Shown piece after piece: positions 44,394-52,244 of a DNA stretch of 56,703 nt. The translations under genes and the position numbers were made by a program. Each line of letters begins with the position of its first letter. Position 1 is the first letter of the stretch. The stretch covers positions 1 to 56,703 of the forward strand of contig NZ_BLXX01000018.1 in assembly GCF_014193515.1 (NCBI RefSeq). Reading direction: 5' to 3'. Under the pieces are notes generated by a model that saw only the letters and a program-made list of their open reading frames with translations, was not told where the DNA came from and did not search any database. This DNA is from Geomonas silvestris (lineage in GTDB: Bacteria > Desulfobacterota > Desulfuromonadia > Geobacterales > Geobacteraceae).

Positions 44394-46571
44394 TTAGCGA
44401 ACTTTTCCCGGGGCCGCCTGCTCGATCACCGTTGCCGAAACCCCTTGTTTCTCCAACTCCTGCCCCCTGGCCAGCGCGGCTGCACGTGAAGGGAAGTTGC
44501 CGATCGTCAGCAGGAAGGTCTGCACGCCCACCAGCGCCGGTTTCAGAGTCGGTTTCACTCCCAACCCCACCAGGCGCAGGCGCTCCCGCTCGGCACCTTT
44601 CTCGTCAGAGAAGGATCCGGCGTAGACCTGGAATTTTCCATCCGTCACCAGGAAAAAACCGCTTATTTTGAGGGTATGCAGCTTTTTGAGTTCCTTCCTG
44701 GTCGCTTCCTGGGTGGAGAATTCACCGACGAACAGGCGTATCCTCGGCTCCTGCTTTTTCGGCCCCGGCACCAGCACCGGCTCGAGTCCGGCGCTCGCCA
44801 GCTTCTTACCCACCTCGGCTAGCGCCGACTTCACGACGGACTCGCCGACCAGCAGGGTGTAGCTCACCTGCGCTTCTGCGGCGGGGGGGGAGAGCTCGCT
44901 TGCCTCCTGGGTCCCGGCGGGCGCGCTCGCGGGAGCCGGCATCGGCGGTTGCGGGGCAGCCGTCGGGGCAGGCAGGCCCGTCACCGGGGTTGCCGTGGGG
45001 ACAGCGGCAGGGAGCTGCTTTGCCGGCGCAGGGGTTTCCCCAGCCGGTTTTTTTATCGCTATGGTCACTGCCCGGCGGTTTTTCCCACGGCCGATCTTCG
45101 TGTTGTTGCGGGCGGCCGGGCGGCTCGGCCCGAAGTGCACTATGGAGAGGTTCTCAGCCGGCACACCTCTCGCGATGAGCAGTTGCCTGATGTGCTCTGC
45201 CCTGAGGCGCGACAGGTTGAAGTTGTGGGCGAGGGAACCCGAACTGTCGGTGTGTCCTTCGATGACCGCCTTGCTGCCCGAAGCAGACGTAAGCCACGCG
45301 GCGACCGCGTTGAGTTTTTCGCGGTCTTTAGCCGGAATAACCGAGCTGTCGCTTGCAAAGTAGACTTCCACGCTGGCCGGGACTGGCGCTTCGGCGGGAA
45401 TGGCCGGTGCGGGGACCGGTGCCGGAGCCGGGGCTGCAGCCTCAGCAGTTTGCGGGGGCACCGGTTCGGCGGCCACGGCGGCAACGGGAGGGGCTGCTAC
45501 CGGCTCCGCTTTCGGCGCTTCCGGGGTGGCCGTAGCAGGAGCTGCCGCAGGCGGAGCAGTCAGAAGCGAAATCATCGAGGGCGGCGTTGCCGCAGGCGGT
45601 GTGCTGGGCAGCCGTACCACTGAATTCGGCGGGGCGGTCGGCGCCGCTGCGGGTTCAGGTTTGTAGTTGAAGGTCACCGGTACCGCGTAGCTGACGAACG
45701 CCGGGGAATCGTAGAACAAACCGGAGACGCCGACCAAAGGCGGTGCCGCAGGTGCTGCAGGCGCTGCAAGTGCGACAGGAGCCGCAGGTGCAGGTGCGGC
45801 AGCAGGAGCAGGCGCAACTGCAGGAGCAGGCGCAGCAGGGACCGCCGCAACCACAGGTGCTTGGGCTGCCGGTTCTTTCTTGACTGCGGGCGCGGAAGTC
45901 GGGACCGGCTCCGGCGCGGCCGGCAGTTCTGCAACGGCCGGCGGGGGCGTCGGCGGGGTCGGTACCGCAGGCCGTGCTACCACCCGAGGTACGGCACGGG
46001 GGAATTGCAAAAGCGCGCGGTACTTGCTGAGGGATACCGGCTCGCTGGGCGCATTGAAATCGAAGAAGTAGGAGATCCCGGCGCTGAGCAGGATGTTGTT
46101 GCCGATGTTGGCGACCTCGATGACATCGCGCAGGTCGCTACGCAGCGCCAGTCGGTCAGACAGGAAGTACATGGCTCCCAGGCCGAAATCGGCGTTTGCG
46201 CCACTTTTAACCACGCCACTGCCGAAAGTCCCCCCCAGACCGACGGCTCCGTAAAAACGCCACTGTTCCTTTTTCAGGAACTGATATAAGAACTCGACCT
46301 GTAGTTGGGAAAAATTCGAGGACTGCCCCGTGGTAGAGGACGCGGGAATGAAACTGAGGCCGGATTCTATGGTGATGAGATCGGTGATTGACGTGCCGAT
46401 TTTGAGGCCAAGCTGTGGCGCGGGGTCGATGTGCTCCGCCCCGCCGGGGAAGAATCCTCCCACCTCGCCGGTGAGAATGAGATTTTTGGGTGAAGACTCC
46501 GCTAACCCGGAACTTGACGCCACAAACACCATGGCAAGCGCAGAGATTACTTTTGATAGAAGCGAGTTCAT
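44394..46571 (-). CDS. Large OmpA-family envelope protein with beta-barrel, OmpA and SPOR-like domains
   Basis: A 725-residue protein. Signal peptide (LLSKVISALAMVFVASSSGL), then an outer-membrane beta-barrel-like N-terminal part (about residues 25-175, e.g. LTGEVGGFFPGG and FYGAVGLGGTF), a very long Ala/Pro-rich linker (about 180-395), an OmpA_C peptidoglycan-binding domain (about 400-507; ASVEVYFASDSSVIPAKDRE and HTDSSGSLAHNFNLSRLRAE), a second linker, and tandem SPOR-like repeats (about 565-720; for example GKFQVYAGSFSDEKGAERER and TFLLTIGNFPSRAAALARG). The start at 46571 follows GAGAAGG. It probably tethers the outer membrane to peptidoglycan; SPOR domains usually bind denuded glycan strands. 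Confidence 0.82.
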   Translation of the reverse strand: MNSLLSKVISALAMVFVASSSGLAESSPKNLILTGEVGGFFPGGAEHIDPAPQLGLKIGTSITDLITIESGLSFIPASSTTGQSSNFSQLQVEFLYQFLKKEQWRFYGAVGLGGTFGSGVVKSGANADFGLGAMYFLSDRLALRSDLRDVIEVANIGNNILLSAGISYFFDFNAPSEPVSLSKYRALLQFPRAVPRVVARPAVPTPPTPPPAVAELPAAPEPVPTSAPAVKKEPAAQAPVVAAVPAAPAPAVAPAPAAAPAPAAPVALAAPAAPAAPPLVGVSGLFYDSPAFVSYAVPVTFNYKPEPAAAPTAPPNSVVRLPSTPPAATPPSMISLLTAPPAAAPATATPEAPKAEPVAAPPVAAVAAEPVPPQTAEAAAPAPAPVPAPAIPAEAPVPASVEVYFASDSSVIPAKDREKLNAVAAWLTSASGSKAVIEGHTDSSGSLAHNFNLSRLRAEHIRQLLIARGVPAENLSIVHFGPSRPAARNNTKIGRGKNRRAVTIAIKKPAGETPAPAKQLPAAVPTATPVTGLPAPTAAPQPPMPAPASAPAGTQEASELSPPAAEAQVSYTLLVGESVVKSALAEVGKKLASAGLEPVLVPGPKKQEPRIRLFVGEFSTQEATRKELKKLHTLKISGFFLVTDGKFQVYAGSFSDEKGAERERLRLVGLGVKPTLKPALVGVQTFLLTIGNFPSRAAALARGQELEKQGVSATVIEQAAPGKVR

Positions 46572-46622
46572 GGCGCCTTCTCTCATCACATTAAATGTTA
46601 AGGCCATCCAGGTGAGTGTAAC

Positions 46623-46658
46623 GCCAAAAGCCCCCTGTCAGGGCAGGAGGCTTTTGGC
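46623..46658 (-). terminator. Terminator hairpin after the OB-fold gene
   Basis: GCCAAAAGCC (46623-46632) and GGCTTTTGGC (46649-46658) form a perfect 10-bp stem. The U-rich run is within the stem and a GTT follows on the minus strand, so it may be a moderate terminator between two same-direction genes. Confidence 0.6.
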
Positions 46659-46683
46659 ATCGATATGCGACTACTGGATTTTG

Positions 46684-47085
46684 TTACTTTACGGTAGCGC
46701 CTTCCACGATGACGGCGTAGAAATAGCCGCTCCCGAAGTCCTTGTTCTTAGCCACCGTGCCGGTGATGGTTACCGTCTGCCCGACCGTCGGGAGATCTTT
46801 GCTGGTGGTGACGGTGAGATCGTTGTCCTTGCTGGCGGCTTTGCCGCTGCCGTCCTGGATGTGGATCCAGTTGCGATTCATGATGCCGGAGGCAACCTTG
46901 ACAACCTTGCCTTTCACGGTCACCTGTTTCTTATCTAAAGAGTCCTTGTTCTTGTAGATGTCGCTGATCTTGGTGGCCTTGCCGGGTGCTGCCTTTTCGC
47001 TGCCGGCGTTGGTGTCGGCGCCGAAGCAAACAGTGGGGAGTGCCAGGGCGACGACGATCAGCAGCGCTTTGGAAAAACTCTTCAT
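46684..47085 (-). CDS. Small periplasmic OB-fold protein (NrfJ-like)
   Basis: A 133-residue protein. Signal peptide (KSFSKALLIVVALALPTVCFG), then an OB-fold domain: KKQVTVKGKVVKVASGIMNR, NWIHIQDGSGKAASKDNDLT and TVGQTVTITGTVAKNKDFGS. This pattern (MNRNWIHIQDG...TGTV..DKDFG.GY) is shared by a family of exported OB-fold proteins in Geobacter relatives, sometimes called NrfJ-related. The role is unknown; binding to haem proteins or oligosaccharides has been suggested only by analogy. An AAAAGGAGATAG site precedes the ATG. Confidence 0.75.
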   Translation of the reverse strand: MKSFSKALLIVVALALPTVCFGADTNAGSEKAAPGKATKISDIYKNKDSLDKKQVTVKGKVVKVASGIMNRNWIHIQDGSGKAASKDNDLTVTTSKDLPTVGQTVTITGTVAKNKDFGSGYFYAVIVEGATVK

Positions 47086-47143
47086 CTAACTATCTCCTTT
47101 TGGGTTGGGTCTTGAGATGCGGTTACTCCTGAATTAAGCGGGG

Positions 47144-47172
47144 AATTTATCCTCTTTATGCCAAAAGTTCAA
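47144..47172 (-). promoter_or_regulatory. Sigma-70 promoter of the OB-fold gene
   Basis: On the minus strand, TTGAAC (47172-47167), a 17-bp spacer and TAAATT (47149-47144), about 60 bp before the start codon. Confidence 0.5.
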
Positions 47173-47367
47173 GCAGATTATCTCTGGCCGTGCCCGTGTT
47201 ACCGGCACCGAGCTCGGAAAAGCCTCGGGACACTACTTTTCTCAGGAGCAATCCAACCCTTTTGTGTGCTATAAGGATCTCTGCCGCCCGAAATTCCTAC
47301 GGAGCGGGAGCGGCGCCGCAGCCCTGGAGACGGTTGCTCATTTTCCGATTGGCAGGAGGATTTCCAC

Positions 47368-47769
47368 ATGAACGTTGCAGGCAAACTGGTTGTTGTCCTT
47401 TGTTGTGGCGGGTTTATGCTCTTTCCCATGACCTGCCTCGCCGCGGGAAACAAGGCAAACACGATCCCTCTGGTTGAGATGCTGCAACAGAACAAGGCGA
47501 AAGTTTCTACCGACCAGAAAAGCATCATCGATCTCAAGGGTGAAGTGCTCGCCAACCAGACCCCGACCCCCGTACTAAAGAAACGCGACCCCATGAACTC
47601 GGTGCTGGATGCTGCGAAAGACAAAGATGCCAAGACTACCCTGATCGTGAATTGCAACAAGAAATGCGCCATGGTGACGCGGCATTGCTACCTTGACGAT
47701 ATAGGGAACACCATCTGCCTGAACGTATGTGACAAAGAAAGCCTGGTCTGCGAAGAAATGGCAAACTGA
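47368..47769 (+). CDS. Small exported cysteine-containing protein, unknown
   Basis: A 133-residue protein. Signal peptide (GKLVVVLCCGGFMLFPMTCL), then a charged segment and a C-terminal Cys-rich part (NCNKKCAMVTRHC, NTICLNVCDKESLVC). Six Cys residues in the last 45 residues suggest disulfides or metal binding; no CxxCH is present, so it is not a cytochrome. A CAGGAGG site precedes the ATG. It sits alone between divergent and convergent genes. I do not recognise a family. Confidence 0.68.
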   Translation: MNVAGKLVVVLCCGGFMLFPMTCLAAGNKANTIPLVEMLQQNKAKVSTDQKSIIDLKGEVLANQTPTPVLKKRDPMNSVLDAAKDKDAKTTLIVNCNKKCAMVTRHCYLDDIGNTICLNVCDKESLVCEEMAN

Positions 47770-47777
47770 CCCGCCCC

Positions 47778-47820
47778 AAAAAACAGACGAGCCCCGGAGA
47801 TCACCTCCGGGGCTCGTCTG
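47778..47820 (-). terminator. Bidirectional terminator between convergent genes
   Basis: A perfect 15-bp stem, CAGACGAGCCCCGGA (47784-47798) with its complement at 47806-47820. On the minus strand it is followed by TTTTTT, so it terminates the hexaheme cytochrome gene; rightward reads of the 47368 gene also meet the stem. Confidence 0.9.
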
Positions 47821-47847
47821 CACTCACCTGCTCTGTCCGCTGTCCAC

Positions 47848-49170
47848 TCAATCCTTGGCGTGGCATTTGTTACACAAGCTTCTCTGGTAAAGCGCGTACC
47901 GGCTTGCCGGACGGTCATAGAAGGTCTTCCTGGTTTCCGCCTCGGTGCGCCCCTGCGCATCGTCTACCGAGGCACCGTTGTCGATACCCGGGTACCTGCC
48001 GTTAGCTACCAGCATGGTCGACTTGGTGTTCCACCTGGTCATGCTGTCCCACCCCGAGGCATGGGCCCTGTGGCAGGAGAGGCACATGACGTTGGCGCTT
48101 CCATCCGGGCCGCTCGCGTTGGAGCCGTTGCTGTTGGCCACCTGTTTCAGCACGGTGTAGTCGTCGGTTCCCATCTCGAACGGCACCATCGAGGTGTAGG
48201 CCGTGTCCTGCTTGCCGCTTAGGTTCCCCGATGCGACGTAGAAGTTGTAGTTGTAGGTGGTGTCTGCCGAGAGCCTCGCGTTGTTGCCCGCAGGGTGCTG
48301 GCTGGCGCGCATCCCGTCGCTTTTGTGGATGCTGCTATGGCAGTTCTGGCACCACTCCGACATGCCGCTGCCGTAGGCTACGCGGGTATCGGTGGACGCC
48401 TCGGAGCGGTTGTAGGTTACCGGTGCCACTGCCGCGGGCGGGTCGGCCATGAAGGCGGCGCCACTGGACCATTTCTGCTGGTAGCCTTTGCCGGCCAACA
48501 TGCGGTAGGTACTAACCGAGGAGAAGCTGTCCGGATCCGCGCTGCTGGTGTAGGACCCGGAACCCCCGACCGCGGGGCCCGTAGTGGAAATCGTTCCGTT
48601 TACGTCCCGGCGGTACCTGCCGTGCGGATCGTGGCAGCTGGTGCAGGAGAGATTCGCCGATTGAAAGGTCCCCCCCGGGGCGGTACGGAGCGTGCCGTCC
48701 GCGGCGTAGCTGTAATCGGCCGCGACGATGTTGTGTCCGTGCCGGTCGCCCGAGCTCCGCTCGTTGCCACCGTCTTTGGCCTGCCACTGGAAGTTTTTCC
48801 TCAGCCACCCGAAATCGCCGCCCGGCGTAAGCTGGGTAGGGGCCAGGCCCGCTCCGAGGTTGGAAGAGGACACGAAATGCCCCTGGGGCTGCATGGCGCC
48901 TTGCGGCGCTTCGTGGCACCTAAGGCAGGTCGAACTGGGGTCCGAGCCACGCAACATGACCTTGCCGTTTCTCGATCCAACCGCACCGCGGGCAGCCGCG
49001 CCGTTAGCTGCTGCCGCATCGCCCGTCTCGTCATTCCTGGCTGAAAGGTGGCACTCTTCGCATTTGCCCGCGCTTCCCGAGTGGAACGATTCCGCAGCGT
49101 TTGCGGATTGCGCCGGAAGCCCCGTGATGACCAAGCTAAGAATAAAAACTACCGCGCCCAGGTATGCCAT
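47848..49170 (-). CDS. Exported hexaheme c-type cytochrome
   Basis: A 440-residue protein with a signal sequence (AYLGAVVFILSLVITGLPAQ) and six CxxCH sites: CEECH, CLRCH, CTSCH, CQNCH, CLSCH and the last, CNKCH, three residues from the end. Long Ser/Gly/Asn-rich stretches between the haems and CTSCHDPHGRYRRDVNG are typical of secreted or outer-surface Geobacter cytochromes. It probably carries electrons across or beyond the outer membrane; acceptor unknown. An AAGGAGAT site precedes the ATG. A weak sigma-54-like site lies at 49206-49222. Confidence 0.9.
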   Translation of the reverse strand: MAYLGAVVFILSLVITGLPAQSANAAESFHSGSAGKCEECHLSARNDETGDAAAANGAAARGAVGSRNGKVMLRGSDPSSTCLRCHEAPQGAMQPQGHFVSSSNLGAGLAPTQLTPGGDFGWLRKNFQWQAKDGGNERSSGDRHGHNIVAADYSYAADGTLRTAPGGTFQSANLSCTSCHDPHGRYRRDVNGTISTTGPAVGGSGSYTSSADPDSFSSVSTYRMLAGKGYQQKWSSGAAFMADPPAAVAPVTYNRSEASTDTRVAYGSGMSEWCQNCHSSIHKSDGMRASQHPAGNNARLSADTTYNYNFYVASGNLSGKQDTAYTSMVPFEMGTDDYTVLKQVANSNGSNASGPDGSANVMCLSCHRAHASGWDSMTRWNTKSTMLVANGRYPGIDNGASVDDAQGRTEAETRKTFYDRPASRYALYQRSLCNKCHAKD

Positions 49171-49205
49171 GACTGATCTCCTTATTTCTAGAGCTGTCCT
49201 GGGGT

Positions 49206-49222
49206 TTACACTAGCTGTGCCA
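49206..49222 (-). promoter_or_regulatory. Weak sigma-54-like site before the hexaheme cytochrome
   Basis: On the minus strand, TGGCAC (49222-49217), N5 and GTGTAA (49211-49206). The -24 half is perfect, but the -12 GC is GT, so function is uncertain. It lies 36 bp before the start codon. Confidence 0.28.
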
Positions 49223-49846
49223 GATCCCGCGCGGCGTCGTTCCGTTGTGTAACATCTCGATGTTTTGCTTGTTTTTCGCTGCGAGCCTTTTTAAGTGAAA
49301 GGCGGTTTCAATTTTAGCTGCACCTGATGTTGAACATCGGTACAGCTGATTCCAGATTTTGTACTGGAGTTAATCAGGGGGAGTTGGAATGGCTGGGCCT
49401 TCACAAAGATCGCTGAAAAGTTATAAAGAGCGGATCAAGATAGAGGCGGTCAGCCCGGAGGACGCCGGGGTCGCATGACGAGGAAAACAGCATTGCGGGG
49501 AGTTGCCGGGATACCTTCCGACAGTGCTAATCGCTTGGATTGACAGGATGTAATGCCTGCTAACTCTCTGCCGTGTAAGAGAAAACCGGTTGTGGCGCTT
49601 AACTGTAATTAATATGTTGTCAATAAATGTTTTTTGACAGTTAGTAGAGTTTATGATAAACGAAGAGTAAATTAGAAAACCTTTCTGTTGCCTTGTCGCT
49701 TGCTGGCCAAACGGTCACTGCACTCATAAAAGCGTCTTCTGATTCGGCGTCATCCCATATCATAGCGAACCCTTATGTCAGGGCCATATAGCTGCAGTCC
49801 GCACGTTGCGGTAGCTGCCGACTCCGTACTGCAAAGGAGTATTTTT
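49223..49846. other. Long AT-richer intergenic region before the lipocytochrome genes
   Basis: No convincing gene. A 29-codon frame (49389-49478, MAGPSQRSLKSYKERIKIEA...) has a weak purine-rich site before it and may be a small peptide or chance. TGTCAA (49618-49623) and TTGACA (49634-49639) form an inverted repeat with a 10-bp spacer that could be an operator. The leader of the gene at 49847 contains GC hairpins (near 49793-49822) but no recognisable GEMM core. Confidence 0.4.
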
Positions 49847-50815
49847 ATGTCAGTCAGATGCTTTTATCCGGCACGTGTGAGGTCTGTTCTGGTCGCGGCG
49901 GCATTGCCGCTGATGCTCGTTTCAGGGTGCGGCCAAGAATCCACTTCTTTGCCTGGTGCTGCAGCCAGCAAGCCCGCGACGTCCAAACCGACCACCGTGG
50001 CTACCAAGGCCGAGGTCGGCCAACTCCCGGCACGCGGAAAACAGCGGCTCAGCGCTCCTCCCGCCGTTGCCGTGGTCGGGATGATCTACATCGATGCCAC
50101 CACCGGCAAAGAGAAGATCTTCGACGGTGCTTCCTGGGTTCCCCACGACAATACGGTCGACAGTTACTACGCCACCCACAAACCCGCGGCCAAAACCCCG
50201 GCCAAGACCGCCGCTTCGATGGTGCAGACCGACGTCTGTACCGACGGCGACCCCGCCTGCACCCCGTCGGGTGCTCATGGCGGCCCCGGCTCGACCCCTC
50301 CCGGCCACTACGCCTTTGCCTGCTCGGTATGCCACAAGGTGGGCGGACGGGTCTCCTTTGCCAAGAACGGCCCCGCCTTCGGATCCGGACTGCCTGCTCC
50401 GACCTTCGATGCTACCGCCAAAACCTGCTCCAACGTGGCCTGCCACGCGGTCAGCGGTACCTTCAGCTACTACGTGTATGACTATGGCCTCGATGCCAAC
50501 GTGCTCACGACGGTAAGCTACGGGGGCGCGGCTCCCCGTCCGACCTCGTCCTGGTTCTCGACGGGGGCCGCCGGCTGCACCGCCTGCCATGACGACCCTC
50601 CCCGCAACGGCTCGACCGGCTCCAACGTCTGGCATAGCGGCAATCATGGCGGTCAGGGTCCCACTGGTGCCCGTAACCAGTGCCAGTTCTGCCATCCCGA
50701 CGCGTCGAGCCCCGGTAACGGCATAGGCGATACCATCACCAATCCGGCACTCCATGCAAACGGCGTCGCAGACGTGGTGGTCACCTTTACCTCGGCCTGC
50801 TTTACCTGCCACTGA
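49847..50815 (+). CDS. Lipoprotein multiheme cytochrome, CxxxxCH/CxxCH family (copy 1)
   Basis: A 322-residue protein. Lipoprotein signal with lipobox VSGC (about residue 27); an N-terminal domain with GMIYIDATTGKEKIFDGASW then VPHDNTVDSYY; and a cytochrome domain with CSVCH, CSNVACH (a CxxxxCH site), CTACH, CQFCH and CFTCH. The last CxxCH ends exactly at the C-terminus. The alternating CxxxxCH...CxxCH layout is the Geobacter-specific cytochrome domain. An AAAGGAG site fixes the start at 49847, although the frame is open to 49775. Paralogous to 50999 and 52245. Probably a periplasmic or outer-membrane electron carrier. Confidence 0.88.
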   Translation: MSVRCFYPARVRSVLVAAALPLMLVSGCGQESTSLPGAAASKPATSKPTTVATKAEVGQLPARGKQRLSAPPAVAVVGMIYIDATTGKEKIFDGASWVPHDNTVDSYYATHKPAAKTPAKTAASMVQTDVCTDGDPACTPSGAHGGPGSTPPGHYAFACSVCHKVGGRVSFAKNGPAFGSGLPAPTFDATAKTCSNVACHAVSGTFSYYVYDYGLDANVLTTVSYGGAAPRPTSSWFSTGAAGCTACHDDPPRNGSTGSNVWHSGNHGGQGPTGARNQCQFCHPDASSPGNGIGDTITNPALHANGVADVVVTFTSACFTCH

Positions 50816-50889
50816 TCGTCGGCAGGTTCGGGCGGTAACGGTACTCCGGTCGATGCCACATCGGCCATTCTCGAAAGTTGAAATCAATC

Positions 50890-50975
50890 TCCGTGCAAGG
50901 GCAAATCCATCGGAAGATGGGGACGCAAAGCATCAGGTCCCAAGTTCGTGAGAACCGGACGGCTGAGCTACCGGA
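50890..50975 (+). promoter_or_regulatory. GEMM-I riboswitch (predicted c-di-GMP type) of lipocytochrome copy 2
   Basis: AAGGGCAAATCC, stem CCATC-GGAA-GATGG with a GNRA tetraloop, GGACGCAAAGC, P2 with GTCC/GGAC, then GGCTGAGCTACCGGA closing with TCCG near 50890. In Vc2 numbering the key base 20 is G and the C22-G45 and G21-C46 pairs are canonical, which predicts c-di-GMP binding. The aptamer ends 11 nt before the AAAAGGAGG ribosome site (50986-50994) and no terminator is present, so control is probably translational, or by read-through from copy 1. Confidence 0.9.
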
Positions 50976-50998
50976 AGTCTTGCTGAAAAGGAGGAACT

Positions 50999-51958
50999 AT
51001 GTCAGTCAGGAATTTGTTTCCGGAACGCACCCTGTTTACCCGGCTCGCCGTAGCTTTGGCTTTTGTGGCCTGTGCCGGCTGCGGAGACGAATCGACCGCG
51101 CCGCAAACGGCCGCGGAAACCGGCACGACGGAAGCCAAAGTGGCTTCCGCCGCCACGCCGGTGGACGTCAGCAAGCTTCCGCAGAAGGCGCGGCAGAGAC
51201 TTGCGGCGCCTCCCGCCGAGGCCGTGTTCGGCATGATCTATTTCGATACCACCAAGGGGAAGGAGTACATCTTCGACGGTGCCTCCTGGGTCCCCCATGA
51301 CAGCACGGTCGACGCGTACTATGCCGCCAACAAGGCCTCGGGCGCTGCCAAGAGTGCAGCCCTGATGGTGCAGGCCGACGTCTGCACCGACGGCGATCCT
51401 TCCTGCACCCCGACGGGCGCCCACGGCGCCGCTGGTACGACACCCGCCGGCCATTATGCCTTTGCCTGTTCGGTGTGCCACAAGGTAGGGGGGCGCCTGG
51501 TGTTCGACAAGAACGGTCCGGCCTACGCGGCGGGCAAACCCGCTCCGACCTACGACGCCACGGCGAAGACCTGCTCGAATGTGGCATGTCATGCAGCCTC
51601 CGGCACCTTCACCTACTACACCACCGACTGGAGCGACGGTTCTGTCGTCCTGACCACGATCAGCTACGGCAGCGGCTCCCGCTCGACCCCTTCCTGGTAC
51701 TCCACGGGTGCCGCCGGTTGCTCCGCCTGCCATGACGATCCGCCCCGCAACGGTTCCACCGGGAGCAACGTCTGGCACAGCGGTTACCACGGCGGCCAAG
51801 GCCCCACCGGTGAGCGCAACCAGTGCCAGTTCTGCCACCCCGATGCGACGAGCCCCGGAAACGGCATCGGCGACACCATCACCAATCCGTCGCTGCATGC
51901 CAACGGGTCGGTGCAGGTGCAGGCGACCTTTACCACGGCATGCTTCGGCTGCCACTGA
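50999..51958 (+). CDS. Lipoprotein multiheme cytochrome, CxxxxCH/CxxCH family (copy 2)
   Basis: A 319-residue paralog of 49847 with the same order: signal ending ALAFVACAGCGDE (lipobox region), FGMIYFDTTKGKEYIFDGAS with WVPHDSTVD, then CSVCH, CSNVACH (CxxxxCH), CSACH, CQFCH and a terminal CFGCH. The stretch CHDDPPRNGSTGSNVWHSG is nearly identical in all three copies. It is only 183 bp after copy 1, with a GEMM riboswitch between them, so it may be both co-transcribed and separately regulated. A strong AAAAGGAGG precedes the ATG. An intrinsic terminator follows at 52021-52058. Confidence 0.9.
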   Translation: MSVRNLFPERTLFTRLAVALAFVACAGCGDESTAPQTAAETGTTEAKVASAATPVDVSKLPQKARQRLAAPPAEAVFGMIYFDTTKGKEYIFDGASWVPHDSTVDAYYAANKASGAAKSAALMVQADVCTDGDPSCTPTGAHGAAGTTPAGHYAFACSVCHKVGGRLVFDKNGPAYAAGKPAPTYDATAKTCSNVACHAASGTFTYYTTDWSDGSVVLTTISYGSGSRSTPSWYSTGAAGCSACHDDPPRNGSTGSNVWHSGYHGGQGPTGERNQCQFCHPDATSPGNGIGDTITNPSLHANGSVQVQATFTTACFGCH

Positions 51959-52020
51959 CGTCCAGGCGCGTCGGCGGGGCCGCCCGCTAGTACTGGCAGG
52001 GTGCGGCAAAGAAAATCTGG

Positions 52021-52058
52021 GATAAAAGAAAAGGGCAGCTGAATCAGCTGCCCTTTTT
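52021..52058. terminator. Bidirectional intrinsic terminator
   Basis: GGGCAGCTG-AAT-CAGCTGCCC (52033-52053) followed by TTTTT on the plus strand and preceded by AAAAGAAAA, so it can work in both directions. It ends the copy 1-copy 2 unit. The 186 bp between it and the stop of copy 3 show nothing else. Confidence 0.9.
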
Positions 52059-52244
52059 GCGTATCGCCTGCTTCCACAGAAACCGTCACACCTTGCCGGG
52101 TATCGCTGCCGCCTCAACCCGCCTCCCCACTCCGTTCACCCTTTTGTTTCTGCCGCCCTGCAAACGGATGGCTTGGCTGGCCGTGCGCGTTAGGCTGCCG
52201 GTCCGTCCCGGTTCCTCAGCTTTTGCTGTGCCCCCCGTGAAGCC

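Noticed and set aside
49808..49818. GCGGTAGC resembling an RfaH ops element (also near 53784)
   Set aside because: The 8-mer also occurs inside coding sequence (near 14676), lacks the full ops consensus, and is not in a polysaccharide leader.
49793..49846. GEMM riboswitch in the leader of lipocytochrome copy 1
   Set aside because: No GCAAAGCC-like core and no GNRA hairpin; only GC hairpins remain.
50813..50881. Selenocysteine read-through at the TGA ending lipocytochrome copy 1 (22 open codons follow)
   Set aside because: The paralogs stop at the same place after CxxCH, the extension is low complexity, and there is no SECIS-like hairpin at the right distance.
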